A stretch of 64,000 nt of DNA from Methanolapillus africanus (GCF_032714475.1 NZ_JAWDKD010000008.1:1-64000), one strand, 5' to 3'; positions 10,159 to 20,216 are shown, counted from the stretch's first letter. A program made the numbers and translations. The notes: generated by a model not told the origin, from the sequence alone.

Positions 10159-10190
10159 GAACGATTGAATTTTTAATTCATCGTTCTTTT
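10159..10190. terminator. Bidirectional hairpin terminator
   Basis: GAACGATTGAATT and AATTCATCGTTC form a stem of about 12 bp with one bulged T, followed by T-rich sequence on the + strand and preceded by A-rich sequence. It sits between the + strand DUF362 gene and the end of the - strand gene at 10206 and could serve both. Confidence 0.65.
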
Positions 10191-10205
10191 TATTGTTTTA
10201 TCTGT

Positions 10206-10616
10206 TTATGCCGTTACCGAACCAATACCGGATGCATTAAATCCTAAATCAATGCCGGGTATGTTAGAACTGTTTACACCTATGGCGTTTACAGATTTCT
10301 CTAACTTTTGATTCCGAACCAAAGTCATTAACTGAATAGATAGGACGATTTTATCAGATATTTTTAATCGAATTGACATTTCTCTCAAGAAATTTTTTGT
10401 CAAACTCGATTTTTTACATCCAAAAACCGTCGATGCGTCAATTATTTCAAAACCGAGTGGAACGAGTGTATCACCATCTAATTCTGTCCCAAAATCCAGA
10501 ATGACGCTGCCAATTTCCTTTGAAAATTCATATTTTCCATCTATAAACTGAACAGATAAGCAATCACATTCAAGGTCGTAGTTTATTGAATCCGGTGCTA
10601 ATTCAATGCTCTTCAT
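10206..10616 (-). CDS. DUF2283-like protein
   Basis: 136 residues from ATG 10616. Residues 1-65 resemble DUF2283 (YDLECDCLSVQF, IGSVILDFG, LVPLGFEIIDAS), a small beta-rich domain of unknown role common in prokaryotes. The C-terminal half is a basic region with no family I know. The open frame extends upstream to 10697, but those 27 residues are AT-biased and look like leader DNA. Convergent with the DUF362 gene; its start faces polB about 120 bp away. Confidence 0.6.
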   Translation of the reverse strand: MKSIELAPDSINYDLECDCLSVQFIDGKYEFSKEIGSVILDFGTELDGDTLVPLGFEIIDASTVFGCKKSSLTKNFLREMSIRLKISDKIVLSIQLMTLVRNQKLEKSVNAIGVNSSNIPGIDLGFNASGIGSVTA

Positions 10617-10736
10617 ATAAATCACTCGTCTAAAAATACAGTAATATCGTTTAAAAATACAGTAATAAATGGATATTTTCACAAATCTAATCTTCATTTA
10701 AAGATTTTTCGATTTTGTTCAAATCAAAAAGGATAT

Positions 10737-13700
10737 ATGAAATCAATTGAGTTTATGATGGCTATGAATTTTCAGATACTTGACGCGGACTACAAATTGA
10801 TCGGCGAAGACGAACCGGTGATTCGCCTGTTCGGCCGGAGCGAAGACGGACAAAGCGTTTGCTGTTTGATTCCGGGATTTGAGCCGTTTTTCTACATCAA
10901 GAGCGGCGCTGCCGATCAAAATGAAACGATCAAGCTTCTGACGGACACGTTTTCTCAAATCGTCAAGGTGGAGCCGGTCGAAAAATATGCACCGGTCGGT
11001 TACCAAACAAAAAAATCCACTTATCTGAAAATTTTCGTGAAAGCGCCGAAAAACGTTCCGGAAATCCGTGAAGACGTTTTAAAGCTCCCGAATGTGGTTT
11101 CGCTTTATGAAAGCGACATTCTTTTCCGCAACCGCTTTTTGGTCGATTTGGACCTCGGCGGTTTTTTGTGGGTTTCAGCCGAAGAAGATCCGACGCTCGA
11201 CCGTGATCACTTGACATCTGAAATTCCGATCAAATCAGATGTGATGATCTGCACCAAAAAGGTGACGCCGCTCGAACGCATTTCAAATGCGGCCTTACGC
11301 TATCTTTCTTTTGACATTGAATGTTTGCCGGACCACGGTTCCATGCCGACGCCCGACAAATCGCCGGTCATTTTGGCCAGTTTTGCTTTTGAACCGGCTT
11401 GGAACGGCAAAAAAACATTGGTGCTTGCCGGAAAGCCTAAACCGTCCTCAGCGACTTGGATGCCCGAATGGGACGAAGCGCCGGACTCCGAAAATGAAAT
11501 TGTTTGGCTCAAAGATGAAAACGAGCTTTTCGAGAAAATATTTTCAACCATTAACGATTACGACCCGGATTTCATCACCGGATACAACATTTCCGATTTC
11601 GATATTCCGTATCTGCTCCAGCGCGCCGACGTTCTGAAAAAGAAAGGCGCCCGTATCAGAACAAGCATTTCCCGAGACGGCAGTTCCATCTATTCCCGAA
11701 AGTTTGGTTTGACCGTGAAAACGGAAATCACCGGACGCATTGTGGCCGACGCGTTGCCGCTCGTCCGCCGGAATTTCAGTTTGAAACAGTACACGCTCCG
11801 AAACGCCTCCAAAGAACTGCTGGGACGGGAAAAATTAGATGTCGCACCGGCCGAAATGGAAGCGCACTGGTACGACAACGGAGAAAAGCTGCACAAATTT
11901 ATCGATTACTCCCGCCGCGACTCGGAACTGGCGTTGGAATTGCTTCTTGATTTGAAAATTTTAGACAAATACGTTGCGCTCGCCCGGATTACCAATTCCG
12001 TCATTCAGGAAATTTTAGACGGCGGGCAAACGTCCATGGTCGAGCAAGTGATGCTCAAGGAATACGGAAAACGCGACCGCGTCATGCCGATTAAACCGGA
12101 CGACGAGATTTACGAAGAGCGCGATTCCGAAGACGAAGGGCTCAAAGGCGGCGCTGTCCTTGATCCTGTGCGCGGCCTTCATGAAAACGTCATCATTTTG
12201 GACTACAAATCGCTGTACCCGACCATTATGATGGCGCACAATCTTTGTTATACGACCGTCGTCGACGAGGGCACCGATTTGAAATCGCTCGGCCTGACAG
12301 AAGACGACGTCGAGCGGACGCCGACGGGCGGCATTTTCGTCAAAACACGCATCCTCAAAGGCGTTGTTCCGTCGATTTTGGAAGATTTGCTTAACCGCCG
12401 TGTGGAAACGAAGCGGAAAATGAAGCAAACCGACGACGAACACGAGATTTTGGCGCTCGACGCCACGCAGATGGCGCTTAAGATTTTGCTCAACAGTTAT
12501 TACGGTTATTCCGGCTACTCCCGGGCGCGCCTTTACAGCATGCCGCTCGCCAATTCCGTGACCAGCATCGGTCGGGAAAATATTCTCAACACGGAGAAAA
12601 TCATTACGGAAGACATCGGAAAGGTCTATCTTTTTGAAAACAAAGCTTTCCTGTTGAATGAGATCCAGGATGAATTCAAATCCAGGGGACTTACCATCGA
12701 ATCGGATTTTGAAACCGGAACGCTCTCCGATCTCGACAAATCCGTGATTTCCGGCAGCGTTTTGATTGTAATTTTGTCGGTCGTTTACGGCGACACGGAC
12801 AGCGTTTTCATGCATTGCGCCCCCGAATCGGGCGGCGAGTTTTCGGAAGAAATCTTTTCCCTTGACGACGCGGCCTTGGTCGGTTCCAAAGCGGCGTCCA
12901 TTGTGACGGCGTCATTGCCGGCACCGATGGAACTCGAATTTGAGGCCGTCGCCCGCCGCGCCGTTTTGATTGCCAAGAAACGGTACGCTCAATGGCTGTT
13001 TGAAAGAAGCGGAAACGGCTGGTCGAACAAAATTAAAGTGAAAGGCATGGAAACCGTTCGCCGCGACTGGTGCGAACTGACGTCCGACACCATGAACCGG
13101 GTGCTTGAATTGGTTTTGATGGAAGGTAACGTGGACGAGGCCGCCAAATACGTAAGAACGGTCACGAGCAGTCTGCGCTCCATTAATTTGAAAGAAAATC
13201 CGGATTTCATCAACAAATTGATTTTGACCAAGAATTATTCCAAGAAAACGGACAACTACAAAAACAAGCAGCCGCACTTGACAGTCGTTGAGAAAATCAA
13301 AAAGCGCACCGGCATTTCCACGCCGATCGGAACGCGCGTTCCGTTCGTGATCACGTCCGGAAAAGGTCTTTTCGTCGAACGCGCCGAAGACCCGGACTAT
13401 GTCCTTCAGAATAACGTCCCGTTAGACGTCGATTATTACATCAAAAAGCAGATTTTGCCGCCTGTCGAACGCATTTTAGAAGTGTTCGGCGTGGACGCGG
13501 GATCTTTGGACAAGTACCAGCAGAAAGGTTTGTTTGACTTTGGCGCGCCGGACGAGCCGGAAGTCAAAGCCAAGAAAGATCCGATGGCGCCGCCAAAACC
13601 CAGCGCTTCGGAATTCACGATTGAAGGATTTAAATCCGAATCACAAGCCCAATCCAAATCACAGCCGCCCGAACCGAAATCCGGCTTGTACATGAACGAG

Positions 13701-13994
13701 GACACCGGACCCGGAAAATCGCCGATGGTCAAAGAAGAAGCTGCGGAGGAATTTGTTCCGATTGACAGCAGCGAGTTCGATGACGAAACGGCGACAGCCG
13801 ATTCGACACAACCGGAATCTGAAACGGCGTTTGACAAGTTTGAAACAAAACCGAACGAGACAGAAAAACAGCCGGTCGTCGACGAAGTTTTCGCGGAGCC
13901 GATTCAGTCTGAAGAAACACCGCAACCGGAAAAAGAGAAAGAACCGGCGACAACTTCAAAGAAAAAGCCGCAAAAATCATTGTTTGATTTTTAA
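10737..13994 (+). CDS. polB: DNA polymerase B
   Basis: Replicative family B polymerase with proofreading, 1085 residues. Exonuclease motifs: Exo I FDIECLP (about residue 190), Exo II NISDFDIPYL and Exo III YSRRDSELALEL. Polymerase motifs: DYKSLYPTIM (region II), KILLNSYYGYSGY (region III) and YGDTDSVF (region I). A 50-residue segment separates the thumb-side helix from YGDTDS. The C-terminal 150 residues form an acidic, proline-rich tail ending in QKSLFDF, a PCNA-interacting (PIP) motif; a second candidate, QKGLFDF, lies at the start of the tail. The start could be ATG 10737 or 10764. Followed by repeat element B. Confidence 0.95.
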   Translation: MKSIEFMMAMNFQILDADYKLIGEDEPVIRLFGRSEDGQSVCCLIPGFEPFFYIKSGAADQNETIKLLTDTFSQIVKVEPVEKYAPVGYQTKKSTYLKIFVKAPKNVPEIREDVLKLPNVVSLYESDILFRNRFLVDLDLGGFLWVSAEEDPTLDRDHLTSEIPIKSDVMICTKKVTPLERISNAALRYLSFDIECLPDHGSMPTPDKSPVILASFAFEPAWNGKKTLVLAGKPKPSSATWMPEWDEAPDSENEIVWLKDENELFEKIFSTINDYDPDFITGYNISDFDIPYLLQRADVLKKKGARIRTSISRDGSSIYSRKFGLTVKTEITGRIVADALPLVRRNFSLKQYTLRNASKELLGREKLDVAPAEMEAHWYDNGEKLHKFIDYSRRDSELALELLLDLKILDKYVALARITNSVIQEILDGGQTSMVEQVMLKEYGKRDRVMPIKPDDEIYEERDSEDEGLKGGAVLDPVRGLHENVIILDYKSLYPTIMMAHNLCYTTVVDEGTDLKSLGLTEDDVERTPTGGIFVKTRILKGVVPSILEDLLNRRVETKRKMKQTDDEHEILALDATQMALKILLNSYYGYSGYSRARLYSMPLANSVTSIGRENILNTEKIITEDIGKVYLFENKAFLLNEIQDEFKSRGLTIESDFETGTLSDLDKSVISGSVLIVILSVVYGDTDSVFMHCAPESGGEFSEEIFSLDDAALVGSKAASIVTASLPAPMELEFEAVARRAVLIAKKRYAQWLFERSGNGWSNKIKVKGMETVRRDWCELTSDTMNRVLELVLMEGNVDEAAKYVRTVTSSLRSINLKENPDFINKLILTKNYSKKTDNYKNKQPHLTVVEKIKKRTGISTPIGTRVPFVITSGKGLFVERAEDPDYVLQNNVPLDVDYYIKKQILPPVERILEVFGVDAGSLDKYQQKGLFDFGAPDEPEVKAKKDPMAPPKPSASEFTIEGFKSESQAQSKSQPPEPKSGLYMNEDTGPGKSPMVKEEAAEEFVPIDSSEFDDETATADSTQPESETAFDKFETKPNETEKQPVVDEVFAEPIQSEETPQPEKEKEPATTSKKKPQKSLFDF

Positions 13995-14056
13995 ATTTGA
14001 TTCTTCAAACATTGATTTTCTTTTTTTCTCATTTTTCTTTTCATTTTCTTTTTTTC

Positions 14057-14565
14057 TTGCGGCGCCGGCGCGCGCGTTACAGCGACACTTTTTTGTGATT
14101 TTTAAAAAATTGGGGTCGTTTTTTGCAGATGCCGAACAAACCACCCCGAAAAATCAAACGCTTTGCGTTTGATTTTCTCGGAATCCGATGAAATGGGATT
14201 GATACAGCAGATGCAAACCGAAACAAGAAACAGCTGTATTGTTGGAACCTGCAGATGCAATCTGAAATCTAAAAACGGTCACCCGCAGGTACAAACTGAA
14301 ATCTGAAAACAGTCACCCGTAGATGCAATCAGAAATCTAAAAAAAGTCACCCGTAGGTGCAATCAGAAATCTAAAAAAAGTCACCCGTAGGTGCAATCAG
14401 CACTGTAAATTGGAATGCATCTTACTGATAGGAATCCACAAAATACAGACGCGAAACACGCCTGATTTTCGGGACTTTTGCTTGATATTTTTAAAACCCG
14501 ACCCATGAATTTTAAAAATGCAAAAAGAAAAAGTGGCGCTATAACGCGCGCGTCTGCCGCCCGCC
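14057..14565. repeat. Composite intergenic repeat, copy B (complete, two boxes)
   Basis: Most complete copy. Left GC box 14057-14094 (GCGCGCGTTACAGCGACAC), 63 bp after the polB stop. Left palindrome 14134-14182 with arms AAAATCAAACGC/GCGTTTGATTTT. About five units of a 33-34 bp minisatellite (14205-14420, GTCACCCGTAGGTGCAATC). Right palindrome 14436-14484 ending TTTTGCTTG. Right GC box 14530-14565 in the opposite orientation, 93 bp beyond the stop of the convergent lipoprotein gene. The box-to-palindrome gap is 40-46 bp on both sides, so box, gap and palindrome behave as one long terminal inverted module. Confidence 0.85.
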
Positions 14566-14657
14566 ACAAAATAAAAAACAAAAAATAAAGACATTTTCAA
14601 AAGGGGTCTATTCATTACCTTCAAAATGTATAGACCCACATCACATTTTCCATGACA

Positions 14658-15284
14658 TTATCTTAGACGAGATATGGGGGTATGTCCACCCGCAGGAATG
14701 TACTGAAAAACGTAATAATAATCAGGATCATTTGCATGAGATATAGGAGCAACTCCAATTGCTACATTACATTCGTCATACAAGCCGCCATGATATCGGC
14801 CATAATAATTGGTGGTATAATTACTGGTATCCGATAACTTGACAGAATTATTATAATAGTTAACTTCGGCATTTAATATTTTAAGAGTGGCATCTGCAAG
14901 AGCTTTTGCGACAACTCCATCAGTTGAATCTGGAACAATGATTGCGATTATTATTGTATTGCTTGATTGATTATATTCTGCGCTCATATTGTCCATTGCA
15001 AATATTAAGGAATATTTAGTTACGGCAACCGCAGCCTGAAACTCAGCATCCGTAAGCCCGACCGGGCCTGATTTTTTAGGTACACTCGAAGAATTTGCAA
15101 TTGTATTATTAGCTGATGAGTTTGTAGCTGATGTATTATTAGTTGTGACTGATGTATTGGAAATATTAGTATTATTTGATGAATTATTAGAGGAACTAGA
15201 ATCCAAACAACCAGAAAAGGCACACGATGAAATGATAAGTATTAAGATTAAAAAGCAAGTCGATATTTTACAATTCATATTCAA
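14658..15284 (-). CDS. Putative lipoprotein with Ser/Asn/Thr-rich linker
   Basis: 208 residues. A hydrophobic signal segment (residues 8-24) ends in a lipobox-like AFSGC, so the cysteine at about residue 26 may be lipid-modified and anchor the protein outside the membrane. It is followed by about 45 residues of almost only S, N, T and A with many N-x-S/T sequons. The C-terminal domain (from GPVGLTDAEF) is unknown to me. GC is lower than in neighbours. Flanked by repeat copies B and C. Likely a cell-surface protein. Confidence 0.75.
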   Translation of the reverse strand: MNMNCKISTCFLILILIISSCAFSGCLDSSSSNNSSNNTNISNTSVTTNNTSATNSSANNTIANSSSVPKKSGPVGLTDAEFQAAVAVTKYSLIFAMDNMSAEYNQSSNTIIIAIIVPDSTDGVVAKALADATLKILNAEVNYYNNSVKLSDTSNYTTNYYGRYHGGLYDECNVAIGVAPISHANDPDYYYVFQYIPAGGHTPISRLR

Positions 15285-15779
15285 TACCCCGAAATTACTT
15301 CAAAATTCATGTGAGAAAAGTTATACAAATTAACTAGAACCAAAACCCACAATTGAAATAATGTAATGACCCGGAGAGTAATAAATTAATTGGTAAAAAA
15401 TAATAAAATTAGGATACAAACAAAAGAAGAACACCATTTAACCAGCTGATTATACCAACCGATGATGTATTTTAATTACAGCTTGCATCTACAGTTCGTT
15501 ATTTTTAAATTTCATATTGCACTTACGAGTGACAGTTTTAAAATTATAGTTTGCACCCACGATTCATTATTCACAAAATACAGACGCGAAACGCATCTGA
15601 TTTTGCGGGATGGTTTGCTTGAATTTTTAAAAAACCAACCTTGTGTTTATTTGAAATCCAAACGAAAAAGTGTCGCCATAACGCGCGCGGCGCCCGCCCG
15701 TCAAAAAACAAAAGAAAATAAAAAATAAAAACAAAAGAAAAAAAACAGAATAATTCAAAAAGATGAATCGGAAGAATTG
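15285..15779. other. Intergenic gap holding repeat copy C
   Basis: No gene seen. The first 190 bp, upstream of the lipoprotein gene, are AT-rich and should hold its promoter; no single TATA box stands out. The rest is composite repeat copy C (15478-15700), then an A-rich stretch up to the stop of the decarboxylase gene, which reads as a U-rich terminator on the - strand. Confidence 0.6.
15478..15700. repeat. Composite intergenic repeat, copy C (right half only)
   Basis: Contains diverged minisatellite units (TTGCATCTACAGTTCG and relatives), the right palindrome 15572-15621 (ACAGACGC GAA ACGCATCTG core, then GCGGGATGGTTTGCTTG), a 46-bp gap and a GC box at 15667-15700 (GTCGCCATAACGCGCGCGG). 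The box lies 80 bp beyond the stop of the - strand decarboxylase, in that gene's sense orientation. The left palindrome is missing. Confidence 0.8.
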
Positions 15780-17234
15780 TTATTCTTCCTCTTCCCGCAC
15801 AACCACCAAAATACGGTCGGCTTCCCGGCTGTCTTTTTGAACGCAAGCGCTGTTTTCACGGCAGTAAATAATCTCTTCCACCGTTTCCGGCGTGATCAAT
15901 TCACCGGGAATACAGATCGGAATACCGGGCGGGTAAATCATGACGGCTTCGGCCGCGACTTCGCCGATGGCTTCTTCCAATTTCATCGCCTTTTTATCGG
16001 AATAAAACGCTTGGCGGGGAGACATAATTTGCGGCGGGACGTGAACGGTTTCTTCGGGGATGCCGAAAATCTCGTACTTGCCGTAATAGGTGGCGGCCAA
16101 ATCGGCAAACACGTCGTAAAGCTTCCAAACGGTTTCTTTGTCGTCGCCAATGCCGATGACGGCAAGAACGATGGTCGGCTCGGCCAGCTCGAGCTGGACG
16201 CCGTATTTCTCAAACATGATATCGTAAACGTCAAAGCCGTCCAAACCGAGTTTCGTCACGTTGATGACGATTTTCGTCGGGTCGTACGACATGGTCGGGA
16301 CGCCATAACTGTCGTCCAACACCGAAAGTCCCGGGATTTTGTTGAGCTCTTTTTTGAGCTTTTTGCATTCGGTCACCAATTCCGAAAAAATTTCCTCGCC
16401 CTCGGTCGCCAACATTTTTCGGGCGGATTCCAAAGACGCCATCAGAAGGTAGCTCGGACTGGTCGTGTGAAACATCAGAACGCGTTTTTTGACGGAATGA
16501 TACTTGACGAGGCCTTCGTTGTGAAGCAGCATCGCGCTTTGGGTGAGCGAACCGCCGGTTTTGTGGGTGCTCGCGACCACCAAGTCCGCGCCCATTTCGG
16601 CGGCGGATTTCGGTAAGGATGATGAAAAGGAGAAGTGTGCGCCGTGCGCTTGGTCCACCATCACGACGATGCCTTTGGAGTGCGCATATTGAACAATCGC
16701 TTCCAAATCACAGCACGCCCCGTAATAGGTCGGGTAAACCAAAAACAGAGCTTTGGCGTCCGGATTTTCTTCCACGTAATATTGAATGGTTTCAAGCTTC
16801 ATGCCACTGGCAATTCCGAATCCCTGGTTGATTTCAGGTTCCATAAAGATCGGAACGGCGCCGGACAAAATGAGCGCGTTTGTGACGGATTTGTGGGCGT
16901 TTCTCGGGATGAGGATTTTTTCGCCGTCGTAGCACACCGTCATAATCATAATATGAACGCCGCTGCTGCTTCCGTTGACAATGTAAAAAGCGTTATCGGC
17001 CTTATAAGCCTCGGCCGCCAGTTCCAATGATTCTTTAACGACGCCGACCGGATGGGCGAACGTGTCAAGGCCGACCGGTGAATTAACGTCCATTAAATAA
17101 ACTTCTTTTCCGACAAGTTTTTGAAAATCGCAAACTCTGCGCCCTCTTTTGTGGCCGGGAACGTCGTAAGACGTAATTCCCTTTTCCCGGAAATTTTTAA
17201 GCGCATCAATAATGGGAGTAGCATTCTGGTCCAT
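15780..17234 (-). CDS. Orn/Lys/Arg decarboxylase family protein
   Basis: 484-residue fold-type I PLP enzyme of the group III basic amino acid decarboxylases. The N-terminus has YDVPGHKRGRR, with VNGSSSGVH for phosphate binding, VMVDQAHGAHF, and the Schiff-base lysine in STHKTGG (about residue 225). The C-terminal domain has YPPGIPICIPGE. The product would be a polyamine precursor such as agmatine or cadaverine; substrate cannot be fixed from sequence. Most archaea I know make agmatine with a pyruvoyl enzyme instead, so this PLP form may be of bacterial origin. ATG 17234 has GAGG about 11 bp upstream. Confidence 0.88.
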   Translation of the reverse strand: MDQNATPIIDALKNFREKGITSYDVPGHKRGRRVCDFQKLVGKEVYLMDVNSPVGLDTFAHPVGVVKESLELAAEAYKADNAFYIVNGSSSGVHIMIMTVCYDGEKILIPRNAHKSVTNALILSGAVPIFMEPEINQGFGIASGMKLETIQYYVEENPDAKALFLVYPTYYGACCDLEAIVQYAHSKGIVVMVDQAHGAHFSFSSSLPKSAAEMGADLVVASTHKTGGSLTQSAMLLHNEGLVKYHSVKKRVLMFHTTSPSYLLMASLESARKMLATEGEEIFSELVTECKKLKKELNKIPGLSVLDDSYGVPTMSYDPTKIVINVTKLGLDGFDVYDIMFEKYGVQLELAEPTIVLAVIGIGDDKETVWKLYDVFADLAATYYGKYEIFGIPEETVHVPPQIMSPRQAFYSDKKAMKLEEAIGEVAAEAVMIYPPGIPICIPGELITPETVEEIIYCRENSACVQKDSREADRILVVVREEEE

Positions 17235-17737
17235 CTACAGTTTAAACCTCTATTTCATTTCAAAAAATAGAAAAAAATAAATGAAATTGACAAAATCTTT
17301 TTTTTATTTTTTAAATAATATTATAGTTAAATGACGCGATTGGTTACGGTTTGAATTTTTTAGGACACTGAAAAAAACAATAAATTGCATAACGTATTTC
17401 ATTATTTAAAGTTAGCCTTCCGTTTGGCTTTACTTTATTTATTTTTTTAGATAAATGAAGAGAGATTTATCAATACAAAGCAAACCCCGTTTAATTTTTG
17501 ATTTTTGAAAGAATAAAGAGAAAATCCGGTTAAAATGGATAAATAATCAAATTAGAAAATAAAAAGAAAATAAAATTGAGAATAAAATTTGAAATGAAAT
17601 TAAAAATATTCAAATATGGCCGGCTGTTTTTAAAAATGTGACGCGAAAAAGTGCCGCCATAACGCGCGCGCAGCTGCCTGCCAAAAAAACAAAAAACAAA
17701 ACCGGAAAAAAGAAAAAATGAAAAGAAAAATCAACCG
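17235..17737. other. AT-rich gap with a solitary GC box
   Basis: No gene seen. The part near 17240-17400 probably holds the promoter of the - strand decarboxylase (ATATTATAGTT near 17320). At 17647-17682 lies a solitary GC box (GCCGCCATAACGCGCGCG) without palindromes, 56 bp beyond the stop of the next - strand gene and in its sense orientation. Confidence 0.55.
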
Positions 17738-18544
17738 TCAAAAATCAAAAATGCTTTTCGTTGATGTTTTCGCCGCCAATCCGGAAACGTCCACCTCATC
17801 CTTTAAAATGGAGTTTAGAATATTGATGGCGCGGATCAAAATGTCTGTATCCACTTTTTCGATATGAAGTTCGTAAGCCGTCGTTCCTTTCGCAATTTCC
17901 GGAAACTCTTCGGCATATTTTTTGTCTTTCACTTTCGAGATGAGCAGATCTTTTTCTTTGCCGTTAAAATAACGCGTCATTTGACCGGCATCAAGACCGG
18001 TGGCGATCAGTTCGGATTCAAAGCACGGACGCTCAAAAAGAGTCGTATACAAGTAAACCGCCATTTCAAAACGAACGGCGGAAGAAGTTAAATGAGATAA
18101 TTTGGCGCCGATAATCCCGTAAATGTCCGCACCGGTTTTCGGGAAAAATTTCAATTCCGGTTCTGTTTCTTTTTCTGCGCCGGCTTGCACTTCACTAAAG
18201 TCCGCACCTTCCGTTTCTTCAACATCGCAAATATCCGATTCATTCGAACCGTTGACGGATTCCAAAACATTTGCTTGCGCTTCCGGCAAAGAGCTGCCGG
18301 ACGAAATCAGCGTGTAAATTTTCGACGGCGACAAATCAAATTCGTTCAAACGGTTGAGGTCATTCATCGCCCGCAAATAGCCGGTCACAATCAAGCGGTG
18401 TTCATTGATTCCCCTTTTCTTCAACTCGCGGGTAATTCCGCTGATGGACAGCTGTCTTCCGCCTTGGAGCAGGTCGTCAATTTCAACAGACAAATTCACA
18501 TGGTCTTGCATAAACGGCACCGAATATTTTTCATATATTTTCAT
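17738..18544 (-). CDS. Unknown protein with C-terminal PIP box
   Basis: 268 residues from ATG 18544; a TTG five codons upstream is less likely. The N-terminal 85 residues look like a winged-helix domain (ISGITRELKKRGINEHRLIVTGYLRAM). An acidic linker follows, then a second helical domain with SAVRFEMAVYLYTTLFERP. The last seven residues, TKSIFDF, closely match the PolB tail QKSLFDF except that T replaces the usual Q. This suggests a PCNA-associated DNA-binding protein in replication or repair. I do not recognise the family. A GC box follows the stop. Confidence 0.7.
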   Translation of the reverse strand: MKIYEKYSVPFMQDHVNLSVEIDDLLQGGRQLSISGITRELKKRGINEHRLIVTGYLRAMNDLNRLNEFDLSPSKIYTLISSGSSLPEAQANVLESVNGSNESDICDVEETEGADFSEVQAGAEKETEPELKFFPKTGADIYGIIGAKLSHLTSSAVRFEMAVYLYTTLFERPCFESELIATGLDAGQMTRYFNGKEKDLLISKVKDKKYAEEFPEIAKGTTAYELHIEKVDTDILIRAINILNSILKDEVDVSGLAAKTSTKSIFDF

Positions 18545-18903
18545 CTCAGTTGATTTCAACGAATTTCGATTTTATCCGCCATCCTCAACGAAAGGAAATT
18601 TGATTTTAATCCGTCATTCCGGCAAAATTTTATTTTAGGGTTTGAGTTTGCTTTTTTTTTAAAAACTTTCAAATACTTTGCAAACCTTACTTTATGTCCC
18701 TATCTTTTACAAATCAAATTTTGATGATTGAATCAAGTTTGAAAAAGAAAACATTTTTTCTTGTTTCAATGTAAAAACATCAGATTATACGGAATGAATG
18801 CATATAACTTTTACCATGTTTGGATACAAAGCGTATGCACTTGTTTTTGAGTTTTTGCAAACGAATAAAAATCATTAATCACACACACATTTGAGGTCTT
18901 GCA
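18545..18903. other. Divergent AT-rich promoter region
   Basis: Lies between divergent genes and should hold both promoters. GCATATAACTT near 18799 is a possible TATA box for the + strand regulator operon, about 100 bp before its ATG. No repeat-family element and no RNA gene is seen. Confidence 0.4.
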
Positions 18904-19419
18904 ATGGGAGAAAGAACGCGTATTATTAACGATCCGTCCTATTTGGTCCCGCTTTTGAGAACTTTTGGGTCGCGCACGCACAAAAAAGTTTTCGATTTAT
19001 TATTAACGGAATGGATGACCAAAGAAGAACTCGACGAAGTGATCGAGGCCGATTCACTCAGCAGTTTAATCAATTTAAAGAAAGCCGGTTTGCTCGAAAG
19101 CAAATGGCGGGTTCCCGAGCCCGGAAAATCTCCGTCCAAGGAATACCACACGTCTTACTCAAACGTTCAGGTGAACTTCCAAAGCTCATTTGAAGATTTA
19201 AGCGACATCATCATGCTGGCTTTTAAGCCGTACGAAGAAGTCAAAGACACCATCGAAAGTCTGGAATCGCTTGTCGCCGACGGCAACACGTCCATGAGCA
19301 AATTGACACGCGAGCTCAACATGAACACGTGCCTGATTTGCGCCACCGCCCGGCGTTCCGACCGCCTTTCCGTGATGGGACAGCGGTTAAAGTTGATCGA
19401 AAAAGACGAGGAGATCTGA
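18904..19419 (+). CDS. Winged-helix transcriptional regulator
   Basis: 171 residues. Residues 10-60 form an ArsR-like wHTH (GSRTHKKVFDLLLTEWMTKEELDEV, then SSLINLKKAGLLES). The C-terminal part has a possible metal or redox site, NTCLICATARRSD. Resembles the archaeal predicted-regulator group COG4738 (from memory). It ends 2 bp before the next regulator starts, so the pair is an operon and may act together. Confidence 0.75.
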   Translation: MGERTRIINDPSYLVPLLRTFGSRTHKKVFDLLLTEWMTKEELDEVIEADSLSSLINLKKAGLLESKWRVPEPGKSPSKEYHTSYSNVQVNFQSSFEDLSDIIMLAFKPYEEVKDTIESLESLVADGNTSMSKLTRELNMNTCLICATARRSDRLSVMGQRLKLIEKDEEI

Positions 19420-19421
19420 CC

Positions 19422-20216
19422 ATGAGTTCGAAAATCCTTCAAAGCAAAAGTGAGATGACCAAATTTCAGGTTTTGACGGAAATCGCTGCCCGCCAGCCGA
19501 CCGTCCGTCAAAAAGAAGTGGCGGTCAAAATCGGAATCACCCCGCAAGCCGTTTCGGAATATATCAAAGAATTAACGGCGGAAGGATTGATTCATTCGGA
19601 CGGGCGCGTCCGCTATAAAATCACAAAAGACGGCGTTGAATGGGTTTTAGAAAATGCGGCGGAATTGCGCCGCTACTCTCAATTGGTCATGGAAGACATC
19701 ATCAGTCACGTATCGACCTGGACCGCCATTTGCGATGAAGACATTAAAAAAGAAGACAAAGTCTTTATCGAAATGCGTGCCGGCCTTCTTTACGCCAGCA
19801 AAACCAAAGACACCGGCATTTACGGAACTGCAATCATGACCGGCGAAAAAGGATTTGACGTCGGCGTCACCGATCTTCAAGGTTACATGCACACGGAAAC
19901 GCAATCGATCACGATTTGCAAAATTCCGAGAATTAAACGCGGCGGATCGTCTCACACGAACTTGGACCGCTTAAAACCGATCGTAGAATCCAAACCCTAC
20001 ATCGCTGCCGTCGGAACGGAAGCGTTGATGGCGTTAAAACGCCTCGGCATCGAGCCCAACGTCATGTTCGGCGCGCCCGAGTCCGTCATCCAAGCCGCCT
20101 ACCACGGTTTGGCGTCGGCTTTGGTCATCGTCGAAGACGAAGTGCCGTATCTGATGACGCGATTGGAATCCGAAGACATTCCGTACGAAATTATGGATAT
20201 GAGCAAAGGAAAATAA
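19422..20216 (+). CDS. Predicted transcriptional regulator, wHTH plus sensor domain
   Basis: 264 residues. Residues 12-65 are a MarR-like wHTH (VRQKEVAVKIGITPQAVSEY), followed by a wing and a helical segment. Residues 95-262 form an alpha/beta domain with glycine- and serine-rich turns (KRGGSSHTNLDRL, FGAPESVIQAAYHGLAS) that could bind a small molecule. I recall similar archaeal proteins as COG1497. ATG 19422 has GAGGAG upstream, lying inside the end of the preceding gene, which indicates translational coupling. The ligand and targets are unknown. Confidence 0.75.
   Translation: MSSKILQSKSEMTKFQVLTEIAARQPTVRQKEVAVKIGITPQAVSEYIKELTAEGLIHSDGRVRYKITKDGVEWVLENAAELRRYSQLVMEDIISHVSTWTAICDEDIKKEDKVFIEMRAGLLYASKTKDTGIYGTAIMTGEKGFDVGVTDLQGYMHTETQSITICKIPRIKRGGSSHTNLDRLKPIVESKPYIAAVGTEALMALKRLGIEPNVMFGAPESVIQAAYHGLASALVIVEDEVPYLMTRLESEDIPYEIMDMSKGK

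Noticed and set aside
12600..12790. Fifty-residue insertion in PolB just before YGDTDS as an intein remnant or novel domain
   Set aside because: It lacks intein splice motifs, reads as ordinary protein, and I recall a comparable insert in PolB of other methanogens.
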